The position numbers and the translations under genes were made by a program. Positions 46,855 through 55,738 of a DNA stretch of 64,000 bases are shown in pieces (position 1 is the stretch's first letter; the number at the start of each line of letters is the position of its first letter). Origin of the DNA: Pseudomonas leptonychotis (lineage in GTDB: Bacteria; Pseudomonadota; Gammaproteobacteria; Pseudomonadales; Pseudomonadaceae); assembly GCF_004920405.1 (NCBI RefSeq), contig NZ_RFLV01000001.1:1302001-1366000 (forward strand), read 5' to 3'. The notes below the pieces were generated by a model that was not told the origin of the DNA, ran no database searches, and saw only the letters and a program-made list of their open reading frames with translations.

Positions 46855-47256
46855 CTACTCCTGATGATCGCGAAATTGATGCAACTGCCGGCGCTGCTTT
46901 TTGCTGGGCCGGCCATCGGTTTGCATACCCAACGCCCCCGCTTTGCGCTGCGCGGCAGCCAGCTCACGGCGCTCGATGCTGTCAGCGGTCTCGGTATACA
47001 GCGCCTGCGCCTCGGGTGCACCACGGCGCACAGTAGATAACGCCTGGACCACCACACTGCGCTCCTCGAAGCCGGTGCGTATCACGTAAACATCACCGAC
47101 TTTCGGCTCTTTACCCGGCTTACAGCGCTCACCGCGATGATGCACTTTGCCACCCTCGATGGCGGCCTTGGCCAGCGCCCGAGTCTTAAAAAAGCGCGCC
47201 GCCCACAGCCATTTATCCAGGCGAATCTTATCGTCGTCTTTATCGTGCAACCCCAT
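46855..47256 (-). CDS. hslR: Hsp15, ribosome-associated S4-domain heat shock protein
   Basis: Hsp15 binds 50S subunits carrying stalled peptidyl-tRNA. The 133-residue protein has the S4 domain (KIRLDKWLWAARFFKTRALAKAAIEGGKVHHRGERCKPGKEPKVGD) and a basic, KQRR-rich tail. I use the ATG at 47254-47256 (MGLHDKDDDKIRLDKW), which overlaps the desaturase stop as TAATG; other in-frame starts lie at 47265 and 47298. Confidence 0.9.
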   Translation of the reverse strand: MGLHDKDDDKIRLDKWLWAARFFKTRALAKAAIEGGKVHHRGERCKPGKEPKVGDVYVIRTGFEERSVVVQALSTVRRGAPEAQALYTETADSIERRELAAAQRKAGALGMQTDGRPSKKQRRQLHQFRDHQE

Positions 47257-48224
47257 TAGCCCCATACCTGTCGTTTTAACCACGCCCATACCCGACAATC
47301 ACAAGCACTCTCCGCCGGCACCACAACCCTACGTAACTCCGCACGATGGGGTAGATCATCTGGAGTCTTCAAATCCCAAGTCAGCCCCAAGCGCTGTAGA
47401 CCAAGAAGCACCCACCAGCCCGGATCCCATTCCCCAGAGTGAAGACCAAGGCGGGCAGAGCCAGGATAAGCATGGTGATTGTTATGCCAGCTCTCCCCCA
47501 TAGTCAGAAAGGCGGCGAATGGCACATTGAACCCCTGCACGCTGGCCCCATCGACCACATGGTGTTGTTCGCCATGACGATGAGCGAAATGACCAATTAA
47601 CCAATGGCCAAAGACCCCGGCCGTAACTCGCGCACACACGCCCCAGAACACCCAGCCCCAACCGCCGAGAGCATAAAAAAGTAGTGCCAAGGGCAGTTGC
47701 TGGACCATCCAAGTGCGTTGCAGGAAACGGTAGAAAACATCATCACCAGCACGCGCTTCGACGCAAATAGTCGGCGGGTTACTTAGACGCAGCTCGCAAT
47801 GCAATTGCCACCAAGCATCCAGCAGCGGTGAACGACGGTGGCCAAAAAAATCGTGACAATCTTTCTGCCTCTGCGCGAAGTCTCGCAGATCGTGGGTACG
47901 TAAAAGCCCCAATGGGCCGGACAGGCCAACTAATACTCCGCAATAAACAAGAAAGTACTCCAACCACTTGGGGCACTGAAAACTGTCGTGAATCAGCTTG
48001 CGATGCATTCCCAGTGAATGCCCGAGCAACAACACAAGCACAGTCGAGCTTGCAAACAAGGCAAACGCGGCCCAAGTAAAGGTCAGTGAACCGCCCACAA
48101 TTGCCGCTAAAGCCATGCCGGTGAACCATAGCGAGCGGATCGGCTCCCAGCGCACCTCGCCGTGCACGACATCAGCCCCTTGCTGCACGCGATGGCTCTT
48201 AAGACTTTCTGGTACCACATCCAT
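47256..48224 (-). CDS. Fatty acid desaturase (acyl-CoA delta-9-like)
   Basis: The 322-residue integral membrane desaturase has the three histidine boxes of the di-iron family: HSLGMHRKLIH, HDLRDFAQRQKDCHDFFGHRR and ESWHNNHHAYPGSAR, with hydrophobic segments between them. It probably introduces a double bond into a fatty acyl chain. GAGAGG then 5 nt favours the ATG at 48224 over a GTG at 48230. It follows the ArsR-type gene by 32 nt and overlaps hslR (TAATG), so the three may be one transcript. Confidence 0.9.
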   Translation of the reverse strand: MDVVPESLKSHRVQQGADVVHGEVRWEPIRSLWFTGMALAAIVGGSLTFTWAAFALFASSTVLVLLLGHSLGMHRKLIHDSFQCPKWLEYFLVYCGVLVGLSGPLGLLRTHDLRDFAQRQKDCHDFFGHRRSPLLDAWWQLHCELRLSNPPTICVEARAGDDVFYRFLQRTWMVQQLPLALLFYALGGWGWVFWGVCARVTAGVFGHWLIGHFAHRHGEQHHVVDGASVQGFNVPFAAFLTMGESWHNNHHAYPGSARLGLHSGEWDPGWWVLLGLQRLGLTWDLKTPDDLPHRAELRRVVVPAESACDCRVWAWLKRQVWG

Positions 48225-48256
48225 ATGCACCTCTCGGCCTGAACGGCCGCAGTAGA

Positions 48257-48580
48257 TTATTTTTTACTCAAGTCCTCGCCTTCACGCTTCAACTGACTGC
48301 CCGTGGGGCAGACTTCAAAGGCAAAGCCAAGAAGGGTATTAAGCAGACTGTCCGGATTAAGCCGATAGAGCAGAAACTGCCCCTTGCGCTCACTAACTAC
48401 CAAGCCGGCGGCTGCGAGAATCGACAGATGTCGAGAGATCGCCGGAGCACTCATTTCAAAGCGGCTCGCGATCTCTCCAGCCGTCAACTTTTGGGCCGAG
48501 AGGAAAGCCAATATCTGTCGGCGCGGCGTAGACGCCAACGCTTCAAAAACGCGGTCTGCAGTCATCATCGAATAGTTCAT
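48257..48580 (-). CDS. ArsR-type winged-helix transcriptional regulator
   Basis: The 107-residue protein is a compact winged helix: VFEALASTPRRQILAFLSAQKLTAGEIASRFEMSAPAISRHLSILAAAGLVVSERKGQFLLYRLNPDSL. It has no clear metal-binding CVC motif (one cysteine, in the C-terminal part), so it may sense something other than a metal. A 7-bp inverted repeat over its start codon is a likely autoregulatory operator. It is 32 nt before the desaturase, so it probably controls fatty acid desaturation. Confidence 0.88.
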   Translation of the reverse strand: MNYSMMTADRVFEALASTPRRQILAFLSAQKLTAGEIASRFEMSAPAISRHLSILAAAGLVVSERKGQFLLYRLNPDSLLNTLLGFAFEVCPTGSQLKREGEDLSKK

Positions 48581-48598
48581 TTAACCAATGAGTTAAAT
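48579..48598. promoter_or_regulatory. Operator candidate for the ArsR-type regulator
   Basis: ATTTAAC (48579-48585) and GTTAAAT (48592-48598) are exact arms with a 6-nt spacer. The site covers the first two bases of the arsR start codon and the 18 bases before it, a common place for an ArsR autorepression site. Confidence 0.6.
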
Positions 48599-48714
48599 GC
48601 TTATATTCTATTAACTCTGACCTGACAAATCCTTTTGGATTGGTCGCAGCGTAGTGATGCGGTTGTCACTCGACCTGTCTAGAATGCCCGCAACATCTGG
48701 AGAACCGCTTACCT

Positions 48715-49182
48715 TTGAAAACTTTTGACCAACTTGGCGTAATCGGCCTGCGTGAATGGATCAATCTGCCGGAATTGGGCATGGTCGGCCTGCGGGCCAA
48801 GATTGATACCGGGGCCAGCACTTCCTGCTTGCACGCCAGCGATATCCAGCCGTTCGACCGTGATGGTGAACCCTGGGTGCGTTTTACCGCGCACATTGGC
48901 ACCTTGGTGCAACGCCGCCATCGTTGTGAAGCGCAACTGGTTTCGGTCAAATCCATCAAGAGTTCCAATGGCCACACGCAGTCACGCTATGTAATCCGCA
49001 CCCTCCTGACCTTGGGTGAGCGCGAGTGGCCGGTGGAGTTCACCCTAACGTGCCGCAAGACCATGCGCTACCGCGTATTGCTTGGCTCCAAAGCCTTGGT
49101 CGATGGGCAGTTGTTGGTCAACCCGGCACTGACTTATGTGCAGAACAAACCCACCCTTGCTGACCTTTCTGGTGCCCAATGA
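48715..49182 (+). CDS. rimB: RimB-like protease, retropepsin-like (PF05618 type)
   Basis: The 155-residue protein resembles the family long labelled ATP-dependent zinc protease; the motif [16 protein letters not shown] is retropepsin-like aspartic (DTGA). In P. fluorescens RimB works with RimK, removing glutamate tails that RimK adds to ribosomal protein S6; I infer the same here. It starts with TTG (48715), the only start giving [19 protein letters not shown] is about 13 nt upstream. It overlaps rimK by 4 nt (ATGA). Confidence 0.82.
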   Translation: MKTFDQLGVIGLREWINLPELGMVGLRAKIDTGASTSCLHASDIQPFDRDGEPWVRFTAHIGTLVQRRHRCEAQLVSVKSIKSSNGHTQSRYVIRTLLTLGEREWPVEFTLTCRKTMRYRVLLGSKALVDGQLLVNPALTYVQNKPTLADLSGAQ

Positions 49183-50084
49183 AGATCGCCGTGCTGTCGC
49201 GCAACCCGCGCCTGTATTCCACCCGACGCCTGGTCGAAGCCGGTCAGGCACGGGGCCACGAAATGGTGGTGGTCGATACCCTACGCTCTTACATGAACAT
49301 CGCCAGCCACAAGCCGCAGATCCACTATCGCGGTAAGCCGCTGGAGGGTTTCGATGCGGTGATTCCGCGTATAGGCGCGTCGGTAACCTTCTACGGCTGC
49401 GCCGTACTGCGCCAGTTCGAGATGATGGGCGTGTTCCCGCTCAACGAGTCGGTGGCCATCAGCCGCTCACGCGACAAACTGCGTTCACTGCAACTACTCT
49501 CGCGGCGCGGCATAGGTCTGCCAGTAACCGGCTTCGCCCACTCCCCGGATGACATCGCCGACCTGATCGACATGGTTAACGGCGCGCCTCTGATCATCAA
49601 ACTGCTGGAGGGCACCCAAGGCATCGGCGTGGTGCTGTGCGAAACCCAGCAGGCTGCCGAGTCGGTGATCGAGGCCTTTATGGGCCTTAAGCAGAACATC
49701 ATGGTTCAGGAATACATCAAGGAGGCTGGCGGCGCGGATATCCGCTGTTTGGTCATCGGCGACAAGGTGATTGCGGCGATGAAGCGTCAGGCCAAGCCCG
49801 GCGAATTTCGCTCCAACCTGCATCGCGGCGGCAGCGCCAGCCTGATCAAGATCACCCCGGAAGAGCGCATGACCGCCATTCGCGCCGCCAAGGTCATGGG
49901 TTTGAGCGTGGCGGGCGTGGACATTCTGCGCTCCAACCATGGCCCGCTGGTGATGGAGGTGAACTCATCTCCGGGCCTGGAAGGCATCGAAACCACCACC
50001 GGCAAAGATGTCGCCGGGATGATTATTCAGTACATCGAAAAAAACGGCGGCCCACACCTGACGCGAACCAAGGGCAAGGGCTGA
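49179..50084 (+). CDS. rimK: Ribosomal protein S6 glutamate ligase RimK
   Basis: RimK is an ATP-grasp ligase that adds glutamates to S6. The 301-residue protein shows [36 protein letters not shown] for nucleotide binding, [21 protein letters not shown], and the metal-binding end [14 protein letters not shown]. In Pseudomonas RimK is linked to c-di-GMP and proteome remodelling, and a c-di-GMP enzyme gene lies convergent just beyond it (50135). Its start overlaps rimB. Confidence 0.95.
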   Translation: MKIAVLSRNPRLYSTRRLVEAGQARGHEMVVVDTLRSYMNIASHKPQIHYRGKPLEGFDAVIPRIGASVTFYGCAVLRQFEMMGVFPLNESVAISRSRDKLRSLQLLSRRGIGLPVTGFAHSPDDIADLIDMVNGAPLIIKLLEGTQGIGVVLCETQQAAESVIEAFMGLKQNIMVQEYIKEAGGADIRCLVIGDKVIAAMKRQAKPGEFRSNLHRGGSASLIKITPEERMTAIRAAKVMGLSVAGVDILRSNHGPLVMEVNSSPGLEGIETTTGKDVAGMIIQYIEKNGGPHLTRTKGKG

Positions 50085-50134
50085 GCCGGCTATAGACGAA
50101 CACAGAGCAAGGATGCCGAAACGCAGACTCAAAC

Positions 50135-53100
50135 CTATAGCTGATGCTGTTGCATCCAGGTCATGAAATCCGCCTCCCGCAACGGTCGGCTGAAGTGATA
50201 ACCCTGCCCCAGTGAGCAGCCATGCTCACGCAGACAATCAAGCTGCCACTGGCTTTCGATGCCTTCGGCAATGCATTCAAGGCCCAGATTACGGGCGATC
50301 ACTAGGATGGTTTGCACCAACATCAGGCCGCTACCGTCCTCACCGTCCATGTCCCAGGTAAAACTGCGATCGATCTTCAAGCGATCCAGTGGCAGGCGTT
50401 TGAGGTAGGTCAGCGAGGAATAGCCGGTGCCGAAATCATCGATGGCGAAACGCACGCCCAACGTCTTGAGCGCCTGCATATTGCTGATGCACTGCTCAAC
50501 GTCCTCCAGCAGCACACCTTCGGTGATCTCAAGTTCCAGCGCCGTGGCCGGCACTTGATGGCGTTGCAGGCACTCACTGATGCGCGCCACACAACTGCGC
50601 TGACGCAGCTCACGCGGGCTGAGGTTGACCGCCAACATCATCTGCGGCCATTGCGGTAACCAGCGCGCCAGCGCAGCACAGGCCTGCTCCAAGACCCAAG
50701 TACCCAGCTCTTCGATCAACCCGGTTTCTTCCGCCAGCGGAATAAAATCACCGGGCATGATTTCCCCCCGATCCGGGTGCACCCAGCGCAACAGCACCTC
50801 AGCCCCAGTCACGCGTTCGTTGCTCAGCGCCAGCTGCGGCTGGAACACCAGGCACAGCTGGTTACGCTGCACCGCTTGGCGCAGCTCGCTTTGCAATTGC
50901 AGGCGTTGATCGATGGCGGCCTGCATCTCTGGCGCAAAGAAGTGCAGGGCATTGCGTCCGCCCTGCTTGGCCCGGTACATGGCGGTATCCGCCTGTTTGA
51001 GCACATCAGAGGCCACCTGCGCGCCGAAGGGGTGCAAGGCGATGCCAATGCTGGCGCTAATCGACAGCTCATGACCATCCACCCAGCAGGCGCCTACCAG
51101 ACTTTTCAGCAGTTTTTCCGCCGTGCGCGCGGCCGCTTTGGCGGCCAGCTGCGGGTTACTGTCGAGCCCTTCGAGCAGCACCACAAATTCATCGCCGCCC
51201 ATCCGCGCCAACGTGTCTTCGGCGCGTAAACCACTGGCCAGGCGCGTGGTGACTTCACGCAGAAGGCTGTCGCCAACCAGATGGCCGAGGCTGTCGTTAA
51301 CCGTTTTGAAGTGATCCAGGTCGATAAACAGCAGCGCGCCCAAGGTGTTTTCGCGCTGCTCGCGGTCCATTGCATGCTGCAGGCGGTCGAGCAACAAGCG
51401 ACGGTTGGGCAAACCGGTCAGCTCGTCACTGAAGGCCAGCCGTTCGATTTCGCGCTGATAACGCTGGCGCTCGGAAATATCAGTGACACTGCCGCGAATC
51501 AGCACCGGCTCACCGGGCATACGCACTAGGCGCACCTCGCAGGGTATTTGCCGGCCCGCGCTGTCACGGTGTAGCCACTCAAATACCGGGGCTTCACCCG
51601 CCAGCGCCCGGCGCAGATAGACTTCGCCAAGCTCAGCGGTCAATTGGCCATCGGCCTGTTTGCTCGGGCTGAGGTCAAACACCCGCTTGCTGGCTATCTC
51701 CTCACGGCTGTAGCGCAGCAGGCGCAGGGCGTTCTCATTGCACTCCATCAGGTTGCCGTTGAGGTCAAACAGCATGATGGCCTCGGGCGCATGCTCGACG
51801 ATGGTGCGGTAGCGCGCCTCGGCCTGCAAACGCTCGCTGATGTCCTCGACCAGTAGCAGGAACATGCGCACCCGCCCGTTACTGTGGCGCACCACGCGCA
51901 AACTGACACGCGCGTGCACCAGGCTGTCGTCGGGGCGGCGAAAGCGTTTTTCCAACTCGAAACCTTCTCGGCTGCCGCTCAGTACCTGATCAAGCAACGA
52001 ATGCTCAACCTGCAAATCATCTTCCAGCGACAGTGTTTCCCAGGTGCACGCCAGCAACTCTTCGCGGCTGCGCCCGAGGATGCTGCACAGCTTGTCGTTG
52101 ACCTCCTCCCAGGCAAAGCTCTGGCTGGTCAGGGCCATGCCAATCAACGGCGCTTCGAAGAACAGCTGTAATCGTTCATCACGCTCACGCAATTGTTGCT
52201 CGGCGTATTTACGTGCGCTGACATCCTGCAACGCCCCATACACCCGTACCAACTCCGCACCATCGCGCTCGGCGATGCCGCGAATACGCAGCCAACGGCT
52301 TTTACCCTTGGCGGTTAACAAACGTACTTCGATATCAAATTGCTCAAGGCCATCAATCAACTGCTGCAATGTTTTCTCAGACAGTACACGGCCGCTGGCA
52401 TCCAGATAACTCAAGGCGCCATCCATGTCAGGCGCACCGTTTTTTGGATCCAACTCATAAATTCGAAAGCAACCAGCACTCCAGTCCATGCTCTTGTCGG
52501 CCACGTTCAGCACCCACCCACCCAGGTTGGCAATGTGCTCGGTTTGGCTGAACAGGTAGCTCTGCTTAAGCAGCTCATCACTCTGTGAGCGCACCTGGGT
52601 CGCCAGTTGCTCGCGCGCCGTCACATCGCTCTGCAGGGCCACAAAATGGCTGATGCCTTGGTCGTCACGCATGGGCGCGAGGGTAAACTCATTCCAAAAC
52701 TGCTGGCCGTTCTTGCGGTAACTGCGCAACACCACATCGCAACCGATGCCTTCGCGCACCGCCTGCTGCAAGCGGCTAAGGCCCTGTTGTTGCTGGTCAT
52801 CACGGAGCAGAAAGTTCCAGTTGTTACCCACGGTCTCTTCACGGCTGTAGCCGGTAATCTGCTCGAAGGCCGGGTTGCAGTAAATCAGGGGTAAAGCGGG
52901 CTGGCGGGCATCGGCGATGATCACGCCTAACGGGCTGGCTTCCAGCGCCAGATTGGCCAGCGCCAATTGCTGCTGCATCTGCGCACTGCGCGCCAGCGCC
53001 TGTCGCAGGTCACTCAGGCTGCGCCCCACCAGCAAGGTGGCGAGCATAAACAGCAGCACACTGAAGTGCAGCTCCAAGCGCTGCGGGTCGAGCCAGGCCT

Positions 53101-53905
53101 CGGAGTCCCCCTGGCCGCGCAGCAACGGCAGAATCAATACAATCGTCACGCTCAACACCGCACCGCACAGGCCGCCGGCAAAACCCCACACCAGCGCCAG
53201 GGCGAGCATCATCACGCCCACCAGCGGCAAATTTAAGATCAGCGGCAGTGAACCAAGCAGCCAGGGCAAGCCAAGTAGCAATAGCAACAGCAGCGGCCAG
53301 GGCGGTAACTGGCGCAGTGCCTCGGGCACCTGCTCGCACCCACTGAGTACCGGCGCGGCTAACCAGCTGCGACGACGCATCCAGGGCGTCAGGTAAACCA
53401 GCATGGGGGTGGCGATGGCTAACGTCGTCAGGCTATCGGCCAGCCACAACGTCACGCTGCCCGAGGAAAAACTCTGCAGCGTCGCGTGCCCCGACAACCA
53501 GAGATTACCTTGCACCCCCAGCGCCATGGGAATAACCGGCACCAACACCCCAAGCGGCACAAAGCGCAGTAAATGGCTGAGGTCGGGCAAGGCCGGATCA
53601 AATGGTCGCAACCGCAGCAGCAGCCAGGCCAACGCTACGCCGAGGGTTTCTGGCAGGGCATAAAGCGGAGCCCACTGCCACTCCAGGCCCCAGAGCGGAG
53701 TGGACAACATGGCATTGAGGTGCACTGCCAGCAGCACCCGCGGGCCCCACCACAGGGTCAAGACCAGCGCCAGCGCAAATGGCGGATACCAGAGCGCAGC
53801 CCCATCGGCGAACTGAGACGCCAGGGAAAGCCAGGTGGTCAGATGGAGTAATGGCAGCGGCAGCAGCCAAGTCCATAGAGGAAGACGGTGGGGAACTGCA
53901 GGCAT
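50135..53905 (-). CDS. MASE1-PAS-GGDEF-EAL cyclic-di-GMP enzyme
   Basis: The 1256-residue protein has an N-terminal MASE1-type membrane sensor (about 1-305, eight or so helices), then about four PAS domains (about 325-450, 450-570, 570-700 and 700-820), GGDEF (about 835-1000) and EAL (about 1005-1250). The cyclase site is intact, GGDEF, with an RxxD inhibitory site (RAED) five residues before it. The EAL domain reads EVLLRW in place of EALLRW but keeps LEITEG, DDFGTGYSS, KIDRSF and AEGIES, so both activities are possible. The first PAS reads GNNWNFLLRDD, LOV-like without the photoactive cysteine. It stands alone, convergent with rimK. Confidence 0.93.
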   Translation of the reverse strand: MPAVPHRLPLWTWLLPLPLLHLTTWLSLASQFADGAALWYPPFALALVLTLWWGPRVLLAVHLNAMLSTPLWGLEWQWAPLYALPETLGVALAWLLLRLRPFDPALPDLSHLLRFVPLGVLVPVIPMALGVQGNLWLSGHATLQSFSSGSVTLWLADSLTTLAIATPMLVYLTPWMRRRSWLAAPVLSGCEQVPEALRQLPPWPLLLLLLLGLPWLLGSLPLILNLPLVGVMMLALALVWGFAGGLCGAVLSVTIVLILPLLRGQGDSEAWLDPQRLELHFSVLLFMLATLLVGRSLSDLRQALARSAQMQQQLALANLALEASPLGVIIADARQPALPLIYCNPAFEQITGYSREETVGNNWNFLLRDDQQQQGLSRLQQAVREGIGCDVVLRSYRKNGQQFWNEFTLAPMRDDQGISHFVALQSDVTAREQLATQVRSQSDELLKQSYLFSQTEHIANLGGWVLNVADKSMDWSAGCFRIYELDPKNGAPDMDGALSYLDASGRVLSEKTLQQLIDGLEQFDIEVRLLTAKGKSRWLRIRGIAERDGAELVRVYGALQDVSARKYAEQQLRERDERLQLFFEAPLIGMALTSQSFAWEEVNDKLCSILGRSREELLACTWETLSLEDDLQVEHSLLDQVLSGSREGFELEKRFRRPDDSLVHARVSLRVVRHSNGRVRMFLLLVEDISERLQAEARYRTIVEHAPEAIMLFDLNGNLMECNENALRLLRYSREEIASKRVFDLSPSKQADGQLTAELGEVYLRRALAGEAPVFEWLHRDSAGRQIPCEVRLVRMPGEPVLIRGSVTDISERQRYQREIERLAFSDELTGLPNRRLLLDRLQHAMDREQRENTLGALLFIDLDHFKTVNDSLGHLVGDSLLREVTTRLASGLRAEDTLARMGGDEFVVLLEGLDSNPQLAAKAAARTAEKLLKSLVGACWVDGHELSISASIGIALHPFGAQVASDVLKQADTAMYRAKQGGRNALHFFAPEMQAAIDQRLQLQSELRQAVQRNQLCLVFQPQLALSNERVTGAEVLLRWVHPDRGEIMPGDFIPLAEETGLIEELGTWVLEQACAALARWLPQWPQMMLAVNLSPRELRQRSCVARISECLQRHQVPATALELEITEGVLLEDVEQCISNMQALKTLGVRFAIDDFGTGYSSLTYLKRLPLDRLKIDRSFTWDMDGEDGSGLMLVQTILVIARNLGLECIAEGIESQWQLDCLREHGCSLGQGYHFSRPLREADFMTWMQQHQL

Positions 53906-53971
53906 GCTGACCTCATGTCATCGCGCTGATAAAGCATAGTTCAGCGTCGTGACAACAGTATGCCGTGCGCG

Positions 53972-55285
53972 CTAGGCCGCGTCGCGCGGTAGCAACAGCC
54001 CCAATGGCAGACACACCCGCGCCTCCAGCCCGCCGCCAGAACGGTTGCGCAGCTCGACACTGCCGCCATGCAGCGCAGCGATGCGCTTGACGATGGCCAA
54101 CCCCAACCCAGCACCCTGTCCGCCGCGGGCACGGTCGCCACGGATAAAAGGATTGATGATGCTGCCCAGCTCGGCGGGGGCAATGCCCGCGCCGCGGTCC
54201 AGTACGCTGAGTACGACGTAAGGTGCGCTGTGATCACCCGCCAGGGAAACTGCCACTTCTACGGCATTGCCGCCGTAGCGCAGGGCGTTCTCGATCAGGT
54301 TGACCAGCAGGCGCTTGAGCGACACCCGGCGCAGCGGAAAGACCGGCACAGGCTCTAGGCACAGGCGCACCATTTCCTGCTTCTGGTTGTAGGGCGCGAC
54401 CACCTCACGAATCAGTTCGAGCAGATCGAGCTGTTCCAGCGGTTCGTCACGCCCGTCGCGGATAAAGGCCAGGAACTGATCGAGGATCGCGTCCATGTCC
54501 TCGATATCGCGCACCATATCTTCGGTCAATTCAGAGTCGGTGTGCAGGAACTCCATGGACAGGCGCAGACGGGTCAGCGGCGTACGCAGGTCATGCGACA
54601 CCCCGGCGAGCATCAGCTCACGCTCGCGCGCGGCTTGTTCGACGTCCTCAGCCATCTGGTTAAACGCCCGGTACACCTCGGCCATCTCACTCGGCGTATC
54701 GCTGACTGGCAGGCGCACGCTCCGCCCTTTACCGATCTGCCGGGCGGCGAATACCAGGCGCTTGAGTGGCGCACTGAGCTGACGAACGAAAATCCACGCC
54801 GCCGCCGTCGACAGCAGGCCAATGGCGAGGAACCAGCCGAGCACACTCCAGATACGTTGGCCGCGCAGCGGATGCGGATACAACGGTACCCGCAGCCAGT
54901 CATCACCCAATGCCGGCGCATGCACCCACAGCGCCGGCGGGCTCTTGGCACGCACCCGCACCTCGGTTTGCGGCCCCAGCTCGGTTTGCATTTGCCGGGA
55001 GAAAATCTCGCTGTAAGGCCAGTGCTGCTCGGTAGCCGGCACCTGCTCATGCGGCACCCGCGTCAGCCCTGCCGCCTCGGCAATGGTGGCGCGGTCTTCT
55101 AGGTCCGCCGCCCAGTAGGCGCGCAGGGTCAACGCTGCACCGTGGCTGTACTGGCGGTCGACCAGCACGTCCTCGTTCATCATCAGGTAAACCAGGGTCA
55201 GCGCCTTGGAGAACAGCACCACGATCAACACCAGCCACAGCGTGCGGGCGAAGAAACTTTGCGGGAACCAGAGGGGGGTTTTCAT
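53972..55285 (-). CDS. amgS: Sensor histidine kinase AmgS (EnvZ-like)
   Basis: The 437-residue kinase has two membrane helices (about 10-32 and 142-168) flanking a periplasmic region, a HAMP domain (about 168-220), HisKA with GVSHDLRTPLTRLRLSMEFL, and HATPase with LIENALRYGG, DRGAGI and GQGAGLGLAIVKR. AmgRS controls envelope-stress and aminoglycoside tolerance in P. aeruginosa. Here it follows a small membrane-protein gene with only 3 nt between, downstream of amgR. Confidence 0.92.
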   Translation of the reverse strand: MKTPLWFPQSFFARTLWLVLIVVLFSKALTLVYLMMNEDVLVDRQYSHGAALTLRAYWAADLEDRATIAEAAGLTRVPHEQVPATEQHWPYSEIFSRQMQTELGPQTEVRVRAKSPPALWVHAPALGDDWLRVPLYPHPLRGQRIWSVLGWFLAIGLLSTAAAWIFVRQLSAPLKRLVFAARQIGKGRSVRLPVSDTPSEMAEVYRAFNQMAEDVEQAARERELMLAGVSHDLRTPLTRLRLSMEFLHTDSELTEDMVRDIEDMDAILDQFLAFIRDGRDEPLEQLDLLELIREVVAPYNQKQEMVRLCLEPVPVFPLRRVSLKRLLVNLIENALRYGGNAVEVAVSLAGDHSAPYVVLSVLDRGAGIAPAELGSIINPFIRGDRARGGQGAGLGLAIVKRIAALHGGSVELRNRSGGGLEARVCLPLGLLLPRDAA

Positions 55286-55288
55286 TGA

Positions 55289-55738
55289 TCAGCCTACCGG
55301 CGAGTCGGAGAGACAGCGCTGTCGCCAGAGATGCCATAGGCTTTGGCCCATCCACGACAAGAAAAAGCCTATCGCAGCACATAACAGCAAGAGCATGAAG
55401 CGGTATGGGTGAGCCCAAGAACCGAATGGATTGAACAGTGCCGTGAGAGCCATGGCGAAAACCAACCAGGCCAGTATCGCCGACCTAACGCGCTTCGCTG
55501 GCCAATACAACGCGACAACATTTTGCAACAGCACCAACAGGGCAAATATGTAGGTCGCAAGATAGACCGCAATACCCCAGCCCACGCCGTCACGTAGCGT
55601 CCGCCCTCTCTCCGCCGCGATTACAACGGCAGAGTCATGCAGCCCTAAGAACAACAAAACAGACGCAACGCTCATTAACAGAACCTGGGCGACTGTTAAG
55701 CAACGCAGCCTCACACCTGCCTCACTATTTATTGCCAT
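55289..55738 (-). CDS. Four-helix membrane protein between amgR and amgS
   Basis: I do not recognise this 149-residue protein. It has four hydrophobic segments (about residues 14-34, 53-78, 87-104 and 114-133; for example VAQVLLMSVASVLLFLGL and FMLLLLCAAIGFFLSWM) and short loops, with no known catalytic motif. Its ATG (55736-55738) lies inside the end of amgR, overlapping by 14 nt, and its stop is 3 nt before amgS, so it is translated with both. That arrangement suggests an accessory of the two-component system; the function is inference. Confidence 0.7.
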   Translation of the reverse strand: MAINSEAGVRLRCLTVAQVLLMSVASVLLFLGLHDSAVVIAAERGRTLRDGVGWGIAVYLATYIFALLVLLQNVVALYWPAKRVRSAILAWLVFAMALTALFNPFGSWAHPYRFMLLLLCAAIGFFLSWMGQSLWHLWRQRCLSDSPVG

